Assembly: GCF_900114875.1 (NCBI RefSeq)
Contig: NZ_FPKW01000005.1
Span: 1 to 64,000, forward strand
Source: Chryseobacterium limigenitum
Lineage (GTDB): Bacteria > Bacteroidota > Bacteroidia > Flavobacteriales > Weeksellaceae
Length of the DNA stretch: 64,000 bases
Direction: 5' to 3'
In this document: one piece after another, positions 19,449 to 27,916 of the stretch
How positions within the stretch are numbered: position 1 is the first letter of the stretch
Layout of the letters: each line of letters begins with the position of its first letter
Translations under genes and position numbers: made by a program
The notes under the pieces: model-generated
Databases searched by the model: none
What the model was told of the DNA's origin: nothing
The model's input: the letters and a program-made list of their open reading frames with translations, nothing else

Positions 19449-20201
19449 ATGTTAAAAAAGTTTTTTACAGCAATAGGAGAATACATTATCCTCATGGGTA
19501 AATCCATGCAGAAGCCTCAGAAAATGAGGGTTTTCTGGAAGCTGTTCATGAGAGAAATTAATGATTTAGGAGTCAACTCTTTTGGGTTGGTTATCTTCAC
19601 ATCTATATTCGTTGGGGCGGTAGTTGCTATTCAGATGTATAACAACTTCCACTCTTCATCTTTCCCAATTCCACCTGCATTTGTAGGCTATGCAACGAAA
19701 GCTGTATTGGTTTTAGAATTTTCACCTACCATTATCAGTCTGATCCTGGCAGGAAAAGTTGGCTCATATATTGCTTCCAGTATTGGAACAATGAGGGTCT
19801 CTGAACAAATTGATGCATTAGATATTATGGGAGTAAATTCACCTAACTTTTTGATACTTCCTAAAATACTTGCGTGCGTTATTTTTAATCCACTCCTTAT
19901 TGCCATCAGTATCGTTTTTGGTATTGGCGGAGGGTATCTTGCAGGAGTTTTAACCGGAAACTGGACAAAAGCTGATTATATAACTGGTATACAGATGTTT
20001 ATGCCTAATTTATTTATCTTCTATGCATTTTTAAAAACAATTGTTTTTGCTTTTATCATTGCAACCGTTCCTTCTTATTTCGGGTATAACGTAAAAGGAG
20101 GTTCATTGGAAGTAGGTAGAGCAAGTACTCAGGCTGTGGTTTGGACGATGGTTTTCATTATCCTTTCAGAATTAGTATTAACCCAATTAGTATTAAGCTA
20201 A
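19449..20201 (+). CDS. MlaE-family ABC permease
   Basis: The 250-aa inner-membrane permease has five to six helices and the MlaE pattern (FTSIFVGAVVAIQMY, EFSPTIISLILAGKVGSYIASSIGTMRVSEQIDALDIMGV). With MlaF it drives phospholipid movement through MCE proteins such as the MlaD homologue at 3.9-4.8 kb. Its TAA overlaps the ATPase ATG by one base (TAATG), indicating translational coupling. Confidence 0.92.
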   Translation: MLKKFFTAIGEYIILMGKSMQKPQKMRVFWKLFMREINDLGVNSFGLVIFTSIFVGAVVAIQMYNNFHSSSFPIPPAFVGYATKAVLVLEFSPTIISLILAGKVGSYIASSIGTMRVSEQIDALDIMGVNSPNFLILPKILACVIFNPLLIAISIVFGIGGGYLAGVLTGNWTKADYITGIQMFMPNLFIFYAFLKTIVFAFIIATVPSYFGYNVKGGSLEVGRASTQAVVWTMVFIILSELVLTQLVLS

Positions 20202-21016
20202 TGATTGAGGTAAAAAATCTTAAGAAAAGTTTTGAAGAAGTTGAAGTACTTAAAGGTATTACAACCACTTTTGAGAAAGGAAAAGTCAACTTAATTATTG
20301 GACAGAGTGGTTCCGGAAAAACAGTTTTCCTTAAAAGTTTATTGAATGTTTATCAGCCTTCGTCAGGAGAGATCCTTTTTGACGGAAGAAACATTAATGT
20401 AATGAACCGAGAAGAAAAACAGCATTTACGTTCTGAGATCGGAACTTTATTCCAGGGAAGTGCCTTGTTTGATTCTTTAACAGTAGAAGAAAACATTATG
20501 TTTCCTTTGGACATGTTCACGAACCTAACTTTCAGAGAGAAGAAAAGAAGGGTTTTTGAAGTAATCGGAAGGGTACATCTAGATAAAGCCAACAGAAAAT
20601 TTCCATCTGAAATTTCCGGAGGGATGCAAAAAAGGGTTGCGATTGCAAGAGCAATTGTAAATCACCCGAAATATTTATTCTGTGATGAGCCCAACTCAGG
20701 ATTAGATCCATATACATCTAATGTAATTGATGATCTTTTGCTCGAAATCACCAAAGAATACAACACGACAACTATCATCAATACCCATGATATGAACTCA
20801 GTAATGACGATTGGTGAAAAGATCGTTTATCTGAGATTAGGTATCAAAGAATGGGAAGGAAATAAAGATGTTCTGATCACAGCGGGCAATAAAAATCTTA
20901 TTGACTTCGTTTATTCATCAGAGCTATTTAAAGAATTGAGAGAGTATTTACTCGAGAATCATAAAACTATTGAGAATACAATAACTAAACTAGACGATAA
21001 TGAAAAAGGTATTTAG
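20201..21016 (+). CDS. MlaF-family ABC ATPase
   Basis: The 271-aa ATPase has Walker A GQSGSGKT (about 32-39), Q-loop LFQGSALF, signature SGGMQKR and Walker B LFCDEPNSGLDP, plus an H-loop in NTHDM. The ATG at 20201 overlaps the mlaE stop, so the longer in-frame start inside mlaE is not used. Its 3' end overlaps the next gene by 17 bp. It energises the phospholipid transporter with the upstream permease. Confidence 0.92.
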   Translation: MIEVKNLKKSFEEVEVLKGITTTFEKGKVNLIIGQSGSGKTVFLKSLLNVYQPSSGEILFDGRNINVMNREEKQHLRSEIGTLFQGSALFDSLTVEENIMFPLDMFTNLTFREKKRRVFEVIGRVHLDKANRKFPSEISGGMQKRVAIARAIVNHPKYLFCDEPNSGLDPYTSNVIDDLLLEITKEYNTTTIINTHDMNSVMTIGEKIVYLRLGIKEWEGNKDVLITAGNKNLIDFVYSSELFKELREYLLENHKTIENTITKLDDNEKGI

Positions 21017-21617
21017 TATAGCCTTAATAGGGTTTTCTATGTTTGCAACTGCACAGATTTCGCTTGCAGGTAAGGCAAATTTAATTTTTCCAACAGGTTC
21101 GCCTTCTTGGAAAAACATTTCTAACACAGCCAATGCTGCAATAGAAAATACAGGTAAAAATAATGTAGGATTCAACATAGGATTATCATTGAAAGCAAGC
21201 CTTCCGATGTCATTTTTCCTAATGCCGGAACTATATTACACCACTTTTAAAAACGAATTTACAGATCCTGTTTCTAATACAACTTTTGATATTAAAAACA
21301 ATCGTATCGATTTACCTGTTCTTGTAGGTCACAAAGTGGTTGGAGATATGCTGGGTGTATTTATCGGACCTGTTGCAAGCTATAACTTGAGCAAAGAAGA
21401 TACTTACAACGATTTCTCAGAAAATGCAAGAGATAACTTTACGGTTGGCTACCAATTCGGAGCTCAGCTTGAAATCAAGAAATTGATTGTGAACGCAAAA
21501 TATGAAGGTGCATTCGGTAAGGATAGCAGAAACTTCATTAATAAAGTATCTGGTGAAGAGATCAGATATGACAACAGACCCAACTTATTTATGGTTGGTG
21601 TAGGTTATAAATTTTAA
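21000..21617 (+). CDS. Outer-membrane beta-barrel protein coupled to MlaEF
   Basis: The 205-aa product has a signal peptide (MKKVFSIALIGFSMFATAQ), alternating-polarity strands and a terminal aromatic residue (VGVGYKF), as in small PorT-like outer-membrane barrels of Bacteroidota. Its start lies inside the ATPase gene, so it is made in the same operon as MlaE and MlaF. A role as an outer-membrane partner of the lipid transporter is a reasonable inference but not shown by sequence. Confidence 0.75.
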   Translation: MKKVFSIALIGFSMFATAQISLAGKANLIFPTGSPSWKNISNTANAAIENTGKNNVGFNIGLSLKASLPMSFFLMPELYYTTFKNEFTDPVSNTTFDIKNNRIDLPVLVGHKVVGDMLGVFIGPVASYNLSKEDTYNDFSENARDNFTVGYQFGAQLEIKKLIVNAKYEGAFGKDSRNFINKVSGEEIRYDNRPNLFMVGVGYKF

Positions 21618-21640
21618 TTGATTCGAAAATAACAATTATA

Positions 21641-21673
21641 AATAATCCTCAAATTTTAAATTTGAGGATTATT
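21641..21673. terminator. 16-bp bidirectional hairpin terminator
   Basis: Positions 21641-21656 and 21658-21673 are perfect reverse complements centred on one base. The minus-strand arm also encodes the last residues and stop of the convergent small gene. Confidence 0.8.
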
Positions 21674-21967
21674 ATTTTGAGCCTGAAGTTCTGCTTCACG
21701 TTTTGCAATTTCTGCGGCCTGTTTTTCAAGATCTTCTTTATCTTTTTGTAACTGTTTGAATTCTTTTTTCTTTTGATCCGCTTTGATGGCGCTTCCTTTA
21801 CTTACATAACCAACCATCCCACCGATAATTAAACCAATACCAACTCCCGCCATAACGCCCATAATATGCGGAAGACCTATTTTGTCAACAGTAAAATCGG
21901 TTGTAAGATAAAACAGTAATGTGGAAACTGCCAAAAGTATAAGTCCTGTAATTGATAAACTCTTCAT
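21656..21967 (-). CDS. Small membrane protein with coiled-coil tail, function unknown
   Basis: The 103-aa protein has two hydrophobic segments (about 5-24 and 36-57, the second Gly-rich: GVMAGVGIGLIIGGMVG), then a charged coiled coil (about 62-97, KKKEFKQLQKDKEDLEKQ) and an Asn-rich tip. The final codons and stop are formed by an arm of the terminator hairpin. I do not recognise a named family. Confidence 0.65.
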   Translation of the reverse strand: MKSLSITGLILLAVSTLLFYLTTDFTVDKIGLPHIMGVMAGVGIGLIIGGMVGYVSKGSAIKADQKKKEFKQLQKDKEDLEKQAAEIAKREAELQAQNNNPQI

Positions 21968-22058
21968 AATATTGTGTTTAAGTGATTAAATTAAAAAGCC
22001 TTACCAAATTTACTAAAAATTTAATAAGGCCTTATTCAAGATTAAAATTCTGTATTAT

Positions 22059-22865
22059 TTAGATTTTCCCTCCTGCAGCCTTATAGTATTCCAAAGCTTT
22101 CGGAAGGTCTTTATTAATATCTGAAATTCTTGTTTCAGGATTAGGGTGGGTTGATAAAAACTCTGGCTGTCTGCCTCCCGTAGATGCGGATTCCATTCTA
22201 TTCCAGAAAGGGACAGCTTCTCTTGGGTCATATCCGGCCATAGACATTAAATATAATCCCATTTCATCCGCTTCCGACTCCTGATTTCTTCCGTATTTCA
22301 ATAAAGCAACCTGAGAACCGATAGGATAAACTTTTTCAAAGATTCCTGCCCATTGAGAGTTAGAAATTGTTCCACCAAGAATAGAACCTCCATATTGAGC
22401 TACCATTGCCTGAGAAATTCTTTCATTTCCATGACCTGCCAATGCGTGAGAAACCTCGTGTCCCATTACAACAGCAAGACCGTTATCGTTTTTAGTTATA
22501 GGTAAAATTCCTGTATAAACGGCAACTTTCCCGCCCGGCATACACCATGCATTCAGTTCGCTGCTTTGTAAAAGATTAAATTCCCAGCTGTAATTCGCAA
22601 GATCCGCAGATCTACCTATGGTTTGATAATATCTTTCTGCAGCACTTTTAATTCTGCTTCCTACACTTACCACTCTTTTAGCATCTGTTGTCCCGCTGAT
22701 TACTTTGCCTTTAGACAATGTCGTTTTATATTCCTGTGCAGACATTGTTAAAATTTCCGAATTATTTGCAATTTGCAAAGAAGACCTCCCCGTTATTGGG
22801 TTTGTTGTACAAGCTGCAACCGATAGAGCCACAGCTCCGATTCCTAATAGATGTGTTATTTTCAT
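22059..22865 (-). CDS. M48-family metallopeptidase lipoprotein
   Basis: The 268-aa protein has a lipobox (LSVAACTT, Cys19) and an M48 zinc protease domain with VMGHEVSHALAGHG (HExxH near residue 136) and the downstream ESEADEMGLYLMSMAGYDP that supplies the third zinc ligand. It belongs to the LoiP/YcaL/BepA-like group of periplasmic quality-control proteases. Lipidation suggests an outer- or inner-membrane anchor. It is divergent from the DUF4251 gene. Confidence 0.9.
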   Translation of the reverse strand: MKITHLLGIGAVALSVAACTTNPITGRSSLQIANNSEILTMSAQEYKTTLSKGKVISGTTDAKRVVSVGSRIKSAAERYYQTIGRSADLANYSWEFNLLQSSELNAWCMPGGKVAVYTGILPITKNDNGLAVVMGHEVSHALAGHGNERISQAMVAQYGGSILGGTISNSQWAGIFEKVYPIGSQVALLKYGRNQESEADEMGLYLMSMAGYDPREAVPFWNRMESASTGGRQPEFLSTHPNPETRISDINKDLPKALEYYKAAGGKI

Positions 22866-22974
22866 ATATTCGAGTGTTATTAATTCAAGCCTAACAATTT
22901 CTATTCCAAAAATATTTTATAAGAATATATTTGCATACATTTTGCTATATAAATTTAATAATTATTTTACTATC

Positions 22975-23511
22975 ATGAAAAAGTATATTTCAATCATATT
23001 CGTTTTTGGATTTTTGTTCTTCTTCCAGAGCTTTTCTGCGCAGGATACAGATTCTAAAACAGTTGATGCATTGGTAAATTCTCAGGAGTTTACATTTTAT
23101 GCTCAAAGAGCCAACCCTACCAATTACGATGTTATCCGAGTGATGAATTCTATGCCGAATTCTACGGCAACAAGAATTCTGGATCTGAACGGGAACTATA
23201 CCATTGTAGTAAAAAACAATACGTTGGATGTGGTACTTCCTTATTTTGGAAGATCATTTAGTGCAAATATTGGTGGTGATAACAGCTACAGATTCACTTC
23301 AAAAGATTTTACGGTTAATAAATCTCAGAATAAAAAAGGAAAATGGGTCATTAAGATCAAGCCTAACGATGTCAATAATGTAGATGAGATCATTATAGAA
23401 GTTTATAAAAACGGAAAAGCATTTACCTCAGTGAGAAGTAATGACAGACAACCGATTTCTTATGATGGATATATTTCTAAAAATGAAGAGACTACACCAA
23501 AACAGCCTTAA
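22975..23511 (+). CDS. DUF4251 exported protein
   Basis: The 178-aa protein starts with a signal peptide (MKKYISIIFVFGFLFFFQSFSAQ) and has a DUF4251-like body (SQEFTFYAQRANPTNYDV, LPYFGRSFSANIG, YRFTSKDF). These are exported proteins of unknown function in Bacteroidota. I used the ATG at 22975 because a longer in-frame reading frame would read through the M48 gene region and lack a signal peptide. A TATATTTG box is at 22926-22933. The stop overlaps that of meaB by 3 bp. Confidence 0.78.
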   Translation: MKKYISIIFVFGFLFFFQSFSAQDTDSKTVDALVNSQEFTFYAQRANPTNYDVIRVMNSMPNSTATRILDLNGNYTIVVKNNTLDVVLPYFGRSFSANIGGDNSYRFTSKDFTVNKSQNKKGKWVIKIKPNDVNNVDEIIIEVYKNGKAFTSVRSNDRQPISYDGYISKNEETTPKQP

Positions 23512-24497
23512 TCAGAGTCTTTAGAAAGAAATTTCTCGACAAATAATTTTGCTTCGGTACTTGGATTTGAAACCATTGTCGAAGCATTTTTTTTGTGATC
23601 AAGGTAAGCTTCTTCCACAGAATCACTCTTTTTCATCATTGCTAAAATATATTCCTGAACCCAATATTCAAAGCGCTTTTCTGCCTGGTGAGTTCTCACT
23701 TCTTCAAAGCGTTGAGTTTTCTTTTTTAAATCGATAAATTCATCAATTTTAGCATAAATTTCTCCCAAACCTTCATTATGCAAAGCCGAACCGAGCAAAA
23801 CAGGAATTTTCCAGTCTTTTTCTTTGGGCGGAATAAAATCCAGCGCTCTTTTTAATTCCAACCTTGTATTTTTTGCTTTTTGGAGATTGTCCTGATCTAC
23901 TTTATTAATGAAAATTAGGTCAACCATTTCCATAATTCCTCTTTTTATCCCTTGAAGTTCGTCTCCACCGCCAATAATTTTTAAAAATAAAAACACATCG
24001 GTAATATCGGCAACCAAAACCTCAGATTGCCCTACTCCAACGGTTTCAATTAAAATATAATCGTAGCCCGCCGCTTCGCAGATCATCATCGTTTCAAAAG
24101 TTGTATTGGCAACACCTCCCAAAAATCCGGAACTCGGGGAAGGGCGAATAAAAGCATTTTCCTCCTTCGAAAGTTCTTCCATTCGGGTTTTATCTCCCAA
24201 AATACTTCCTTTATTGATGGCTGAGCTTGGATCAATAGCCAGAACCGCTACTTTTTTGCCATTAGAAATAGCCAGTCTTCCAAAATTTTCTATAAAAGTT
24301 GATTTTCCCGCTCCAGGAACACCTGTAATTCCTACACGAACAGATTTTCCGGTGAAAGGCATGATTTGTTTTAATAAATCCTCGGCCTGAATTCTATGCT
24401 CGGTTTTTTTGCTCTCAACCAAAGTAATAGCTTTTGCGATCAAGCGTTTGTTGCCCGACCGTATTCCTTCTATAAGCTCTTGTGTAGAAAATTTCAT
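23508..24497 (-). CDS. meaB: Methylmalonyl-CoA mutase-associated GTPase MeaB
   Basis: The 329-aa G3E GTPase protects methylmalonyl-CoA mutase and gates its cobalamin loading. It has Walker A GVPGAGKST (about 59-67), LAIDPSSAINKGSILGDKTRM, ETVGVGQSE and the guanine motif NKVD, then a C-terminal dimerisation arm. The ATG at 24497 (MKFSTQEL) fits homologues; 12 extra in-frame residues upstream do not. Its partner, methylmalonyl-CoA mutase, is encoded 10 kb away at 35.0-37.1 kb. Confidence 0.93.
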   Translation of the reverse strand: MKFSTQELIEGIRSGNKRLIAKAITLVESKKTEHRIQAEDLLKQIMPFTGKSVRVGITGVPGAGKSTFIENFGRLAISNGKKVAVLAIDPSSAINKGSILGDKTRMEELSKEENAFIRPSPSSGFLGGVANTTFETMMICEAAGYDYILIETVGVGQSEVLVADITDVFLFLKIIGGGDELQGIKRGIMEMVDLIFINKVDQDNLQKAKNTRLELKRALDFIPPKEKDWKIPVLLGSALHNEGLGEIYAKIDEFIDLKKKTQRFEEVRTHQAEKRFEYWVQEYILAMMKKSDSVEEAYLDHKKNASTMVSNPSTEAKLFVEKFLSKDSD

Positions 24498-24521
24498 TAG
24501 TTCAAAAATAAGGATTAAACC

Positions 24522-24630
24522 GTGAATGGTCAATAGTGAATTTGCTTTGCTCGTGAATTTTTTTAAATATTTAAATTAAAAACTTTCAAAAAAATTCATC
24601 ATTGACGAGTGAAACGAATTCACCATTCAC
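24522..24630. repeat. Imperfect inverted repeat, GTGAATGGT family
   Basis: The left arm begins GTGAATGGTCAATAGTGAAT at 24522 and the right arm ends AATTCACCATTCAC at 24630, with a mirrored A/T-rich middle. It shares TTTGCTTTGCT and neighbouring words with the element at 11891-11983. It lies between meaB and the cytochrome gene, which point away from each other. Confidence 0.65.
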
Positions 24631-24729
24631 TTTCCCTACTTTCCTAATTTGTATTTCTTCTAAATTAAGTGTTGCACCATCAATGAAATAGAGAATTCCC
24701 TACATTTGTTTCAATCAAATAGTTTAAAC

Positions 24730-25020
24730 ATGAAAAAAATATTTGCCATAGCATCCTTCACTGCAGTTTTATTAGCATCTTGTACTCCAAAAGCAACGAC
24801 AGCAACTGCTCCGATGGCGTCAACTTCTACAGCAGAGCAAATTGCTCAGGGAAAAACAATCTTTGAAAACTCATGCACAAGATGTCATAAATTACCGGAT
24901 CCTACAGCGCATACTCCTGTGAAATGGGTTGGAATTATGAATTCTATGGCTCCAAAAGCGAAATTAACAGATGAACAACATCAGTGGGTTTACGATTATA
25001 TCGTTTCTGTGAAAAAGTAA
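24730..25020 (+). CDS. Small c-type cytochrome lipoprotein
   Basis: The 96-aa protein has a lipobox (LLASC, Cys18), a Thr/Ala-rich linker and one haem-binding CTRCH (about 49-53), with Met residues in the MNSMAPKAKLT segment as likely axial ligands. It would be a membrane-tethered periplasmic electron carrier. I chose the ATG at 24730 (MKKIFAIASF), which gives a normal signal peptide; eight upstream in-frame residues do not. The redox partner is unknown. Confidence 0.85.
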   Translation: MKKIFAIASFTAVLLASCTPKATTATAPMASTSTAEQIAQGKTIFENSCTRCHKLPDPTAHTPVKWVGIMNSMAPKAKLTDEQHQWVYDYIVSVKK

Positions 25021-25043
25021 TTTCTTATAATTAAATACACTTG

Positions 25044-25063
25044 AAGTCTTCGTTTGAAGGCTT
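25044..25063 (+). terminator. Terminator of the cytochrome gene
   Basis: AAGTCTTC pairs with GAAGGCTT around a GTTT loop, followed by TTTTATTTT. Confidence 0.65.
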
Positions 25064-25065
25064 TT

Positions 25066-26058
25066 TTATTTTAACTCAATTCCTAATCCCGGTTTTCTGG
25101 ACAGGATTATTTTACCGTTCTCTACAAAATTTCCTGTTGCATAATCATTAGAAATAAGATTGGCTCCATCTAAATCTGCATAATCAACAAGGCTTGCCAA
25201 AATGCAACCCGCTGAAATTCCGACGGTAGATTCTGTCATACAGCCGATCATTATCTTGTAGTTTAATTCTCGGGCTTTCCTGATCATTTCTAAAGCTGGA
25301 GTTAAACCGCCAGATTTCATGAGTTTAATGTTGACACTTTTATAATAAGGAATTAATTCGTCCAAAGAAGCTAAATTTTGACAATCCTCGTCCGCCATCC
25401 AATTAGCAAAACCAGTCTTATTCAATACTTTATACTGATCAATCGGTCTTGGCTGTTCTAAATAAGAAAACTTCTGAACCTCAGCATTTTCCTGAAACCA
25501 AAGACAATCTTCATCGGTAAAACTTGCGTTAGAATCTAAAGCAATATTTCTATTTAATTCTAAAAGTTTTTCAATATTACTCTTATTTAAACCCTTACAT
25601 TTCACTTTAAATTTATTCCAACTGCTTTCTTGAATTTTTTGAATCTGTTTATCAATATCTCCAACGGAAATAGTGATCGAACTTTCAACCAAATTTTCAG
25701 AAGGAAGTTGATTTAATTCAATAAAACTTTTATTTTCCAGTTTCCCGAAAAGATCCCAATACGCACAATCCAACGCAGAAAGCAAGAAAGAATGCAGATT
25801 TAAATTGAATAAAAACTTGAAAAACTCTTTTGGATGAATAATTTTCTGAGTTTCAATTTGCGATTGAATTTCCTTTAATTTTAAAACAAAACTTTTAAGA
25901 TCAATTTGATAATAATCGATTGCAACACATTCTCCGTAGCCTTTACAATTTTGATGAGATAACTGTATGAGTAAAACATCTCTTTTATCATAGCTTCCGT
26001 AAGCGATTGAAAATGTTTCTTTTAAATGTAATTCTTTAAGTTCAAAGCGTAATTCCAT
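25066..26058 (-). CDS. Dipeptide epimerase (enolase superfamily, L-Ala-D/L-Glu type)
   Basis: The 330-aa protein has the muconate-lactonising-enzyme-subgroup residues: a KxK pair in KFKVKCKG (about residue 150), metal ligands in ALDSNASF, YLEQP and ADEDCQ, and the distal Lys in SVNIKLMKSGGL. Members epimerise L-Ala-D-Glu from murein recycling and related dipeptides; the exact substrate here is not determined. It is the last gene of the minus-strand run that includes prfH, 25 bp after the TPR-like gene. Confidence 0.85.
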   Translation of the reverse strand: MELRFELKELHLKETFSIAYGSYDKRDVLLIQLSHQNCKGYGECVAIDYYQIDLKSFVLKLKEIQSQIETQKIIHPKEFFKFLFNLNLHSFLLSALDCAYWDLFGKLENKSFIELNQLPSENLVESSITISVGDIDKQIQKIQESSWNKFKVKCKGLNKSNIEKLLELNRNIALDSNASFTDEDCLWFQENAEVQKFSYLEQPRPIDQYKVLNKTGFANWMADEDCQNLASLDELIPYYKSVNIKLMKSGGLTPALEMIRKARELNYKIMIGCMTESTVGISAGCILASLVDYADLDGANLISNDYATGNFVENGKIILSRKPGLGIELK

Positions 26059-26083
26059 TATTAAATTTACAAAAAAAGGAGAC

Positions 26084-26599
26084 TTATTTGGTCTCCTCCT
26101 TCTTTTTAGTTCGTTTTTTCTTCGGAATTTTAGATTTCACAAATTTTTTGCGCTCTTTTATTAAATCAAGACTGCAGGATGTGAAACAATACTTTTCTGC
26201 CTCATTTAAAAACTTCAAAGCATTTATTAAACTTCCTCTTTTCTCGGAAAGCAAAGATCGATAAAGCCATATCATTGATTTATCGATCCCTTTGATTTTC
26301 AATGAATACCGAATCAGCTTTTCAGCTTCATGGAAATCTTCGTTATCCAAAAGACATTTGATGTAATATTGTGGAACATTCAAGTTCGTCACATCGCAGA
26401 GCATTGCTTCTTCAAAATACAGCTTTGCTTTTTCGTAATCTATTAACATTTCGCTGTAGATTCTTCCCATCAGACATAAGCTGTCTGCGTCTTCAGGATC
26501 GTAGGACAGCGCATAATTCAGCGCTTCCAGACAATCCGGTAAACTATAAGGATAATTATCTAAAGCCTCGAAGTAATATTTACTTTTAGTTAAGGTCAT
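26084..26599 (-). CDS. TPR-like protein of unknown function
   Basis: The 171-aa protein looks like three to four tetratricopeptide-type helical pairs (YALSYDPEDADSLCLMGRIY, YEKAKLYFEEAM, LNEAEKYC), with a strongly basic tail (KSKIPKKKRTKKK). Its ATG overlaps the 3' end of prfH by 14 bp, so it is translationally coupled to the RNA-repair genes. The basic tail could contact RNA or ribosomes, which is speculation. Confidence 0.65.
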   Translation of the reverse strand: MTLTKSKYYFEALDNYPYSLPDCLEALNYALSYDPEDADSLCLMGRIYSEMLIDYEKAKLYFEEAMLCDVTNLNVPQYYIKCLLDNEDFHEAEKLIRYSLKIKGIDKSMIWLYRSLLSEKRGSLINALKFLNEAEKYCFTSCSLDLIKERKKFVKSKIPKKKRTKKKEETK

Positions 26600-27284
26600 T
26601 TTTGTAGTTTTTTAATTCGTTTTTCAGGACGTTTCTTTGCTTTTTGAAAGATTTTTCCTGATAGTTCTTTTTAAAATCTGTTCCGGAAAATGTACGGGTC
26701 GGACTTCCTCTTTGCACCTGCAAATGATTGTTCCAGGTTTCCTGCATTCGTTTTTGAAGTTGAATAATATTCTGTTCCAAAACTTTTTCTTTTAATCTCG
26801 TGACAGATAATTTTTTATTCTCCAATTGTGAACGTGTGTCCTGTACGAAAACACTTTGCCCTGTCGGCAAATGAGTTGCACGAACGGCTGTGTTTACTTT
26901 ATTCACATTTTGCCCGCCGCTTCCCTGGCTTCTCGTTGTTTGGAATTGAATATCTTTTTCATTAAAATTGATTTTCTCCAATCCTTCTAGTTCAAAAACA
27001 CCGATGAACCAATTGCTTCTTTTGTGCAGTTTCCGGAATGTACTTTTTCCTGTCCAACAAATGCTTCCCAACCAAGTTTTTAAAAATTCTTTTAACTCTT
27101 TTGCTTTTAAAAGGATAGTTACGGATTTTAATGTCAGATTTTCATCACCGTTTTCTCGGTGTATGATTTCGTAATCTATTTTGTTATCTTTTGCTTCCTC
27201 AAGGAAAACCTTCAGAACTTTCGCTACTACCCATTGGCATTCTAAAGGTCCTCTTCCGGAGGTTATTTGTATTAATTTGTCCAT
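26586..27284 (-). CDS. prfH: Peptide chain release factor homologue PrfH
   Basis: The 232-aa protein has the GGQ peptidyl-hydrolase loop ([23 protein letters not shown] at 123-125) but lacks the stop-codon-reading domain of RF1/RF2. Instead it has the PrfH-type middle segment SICWTGKSTFRKLHKRSNWFIGV (about 74-96). In E. coli PrfH releases peptide from ribosomes whose 16S rRNA is cut in the decoding centre, and the linked RtcB then reseals the rRNA. Here rtcB is two genes upstream on the same strand, which supports that role. Confidence 0.92.
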   Translation of the reverse strand: MDKLIQITSGRGPLECQWVVAKVLKVFLEEAKDNKIDYEIIHRENGDENLTLKSVTILLKAKELKEFLKTWLGSICWTGKSTFRKLHKRSNWFIGVFELEGLEKINFNEKDIQFQTTRSQGSGGQNVNKVNTAVRATHLPTGQSVFVQDTRSQLENKKLSVTRLKEKVLEQNIIQLQKRMQETWNNHLQVQRGSPTRTFSGTDFKKNYQEKSFKKQRNVLKNELKNYKNDLN

Positions 27285-27286
27285 TG

Positions 27287-27832
27287 TTATTTTGGCATTT
27301 CACTTAATCTCGGATGACCGACAGGATTAATTCCTTTTTCTAATAAATCTTTTGCAGCCATGACTGCCCAACATTTATCACTGGAATGAATATTTCTGTA
27401 AAATGAAAGTAAAACATCGGGTCTTACAACAGTAAATCCGTTTGTTTCTACGGTTTCTAAATCATTTCTTTCAAAGAAATCAATCGTTATCCTGTGGAAT
27501 TTTTCGTTTTCCAGTTCGATTGTTTTCTCATACCTGCGGAAGTTCTCTTCGCTTGGCAAATGATCGTAACGCGTCCATACTTTCTGAAAACCTTCCTGCT
27601 GAAGAATCATAACGACTTCAGCTACATTTTCTTTATTTACAAAAACATCAATATCCTTATGGTCGTGAGCGTGTTTGTATTCCGTATGTCCGATTTCAGA
27701 CATAAAATGCCACGCCCAGCCTCCTGATAAAATGACTTTATTTTTTAATTTTTCTAAAATTTCCAGTCCGTGTTGAATTCTAAATTCCGGCCAGACTTCA
27801 CCGTATCTTTTTATATTATGTGGTGCTCCCAT
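27287..27832 (-). CDS. Nucleotidyltransferase-fold protein inside the rtcB-prfH operon
   Basis: The 181-aa protein carries the signature of the polymerase-beta/MNT nucleotidyltransferase fold: a GGW turn at 37-39 and two metal-binding Asp in KDIDVFV (60 and 62), then a later acidic residue in RITIDFFE. It lies 2 bp upstream of prfH. I start it at the ATG at 27832 (MGAPHNIKRYGEVWP); the longer frame to 27880 would be translated from an inverted repeat. It could add nucleotides to a broken RNA end or modify a protein; the substrate is unknown. Remote similarity to LinA-like or AbiEii-type enzymes is an impression. Confidence 0.72.
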   Translation of the reverse strand: MGAPHNIKRYGEVWPEFRIQHGLEILEKLKNKVILSGGWAWHFMSEIGHTEYKHAHDHKDIDVFVNKENVAEVVMILQQEGFQKVWTRYDHLPSEENFRRYEKTIELENEKFHRITIDFFERNDLETVETNGFTVVRPDVLLSFYRNIHSSDKCWAVMAAKDLLEKGINPVGHPRLSEMPK

Positions 27833-27854
27833 TTTTGTTAATTTTTGTTGATTT

Positions 27855-27912
27855 GTTGACAGTTGATAGTTGTCAGTCAAAATCCATCAACCAACAACTA
27901 TAACCTATCAAC
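27855..27912. repeat. Inverted repeat between rtcB and the nucleotidyltransferase gene
   Basis: GTTGACAGTTGATAGTTG (27855-27872) is mirrored imperfectly by CAACAACTATAACCTATCAAC (27892-27912). It resembles other low-complexity palindromes of this genome in style, not in sequence. It lies within the operon and could lower expression of the downstream genes or protect the rtcB transcript end. Confidence 0.55.
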
Positions 27913-27916
27913 CAGT

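Noticed and set aside
27833..27880. A 16-residue N-terminal extension of the nucleotidyltransferase
   Set aside because: It would be translated from an inverted repeat; the ATG at 27832 starts the conserved-looking protein.
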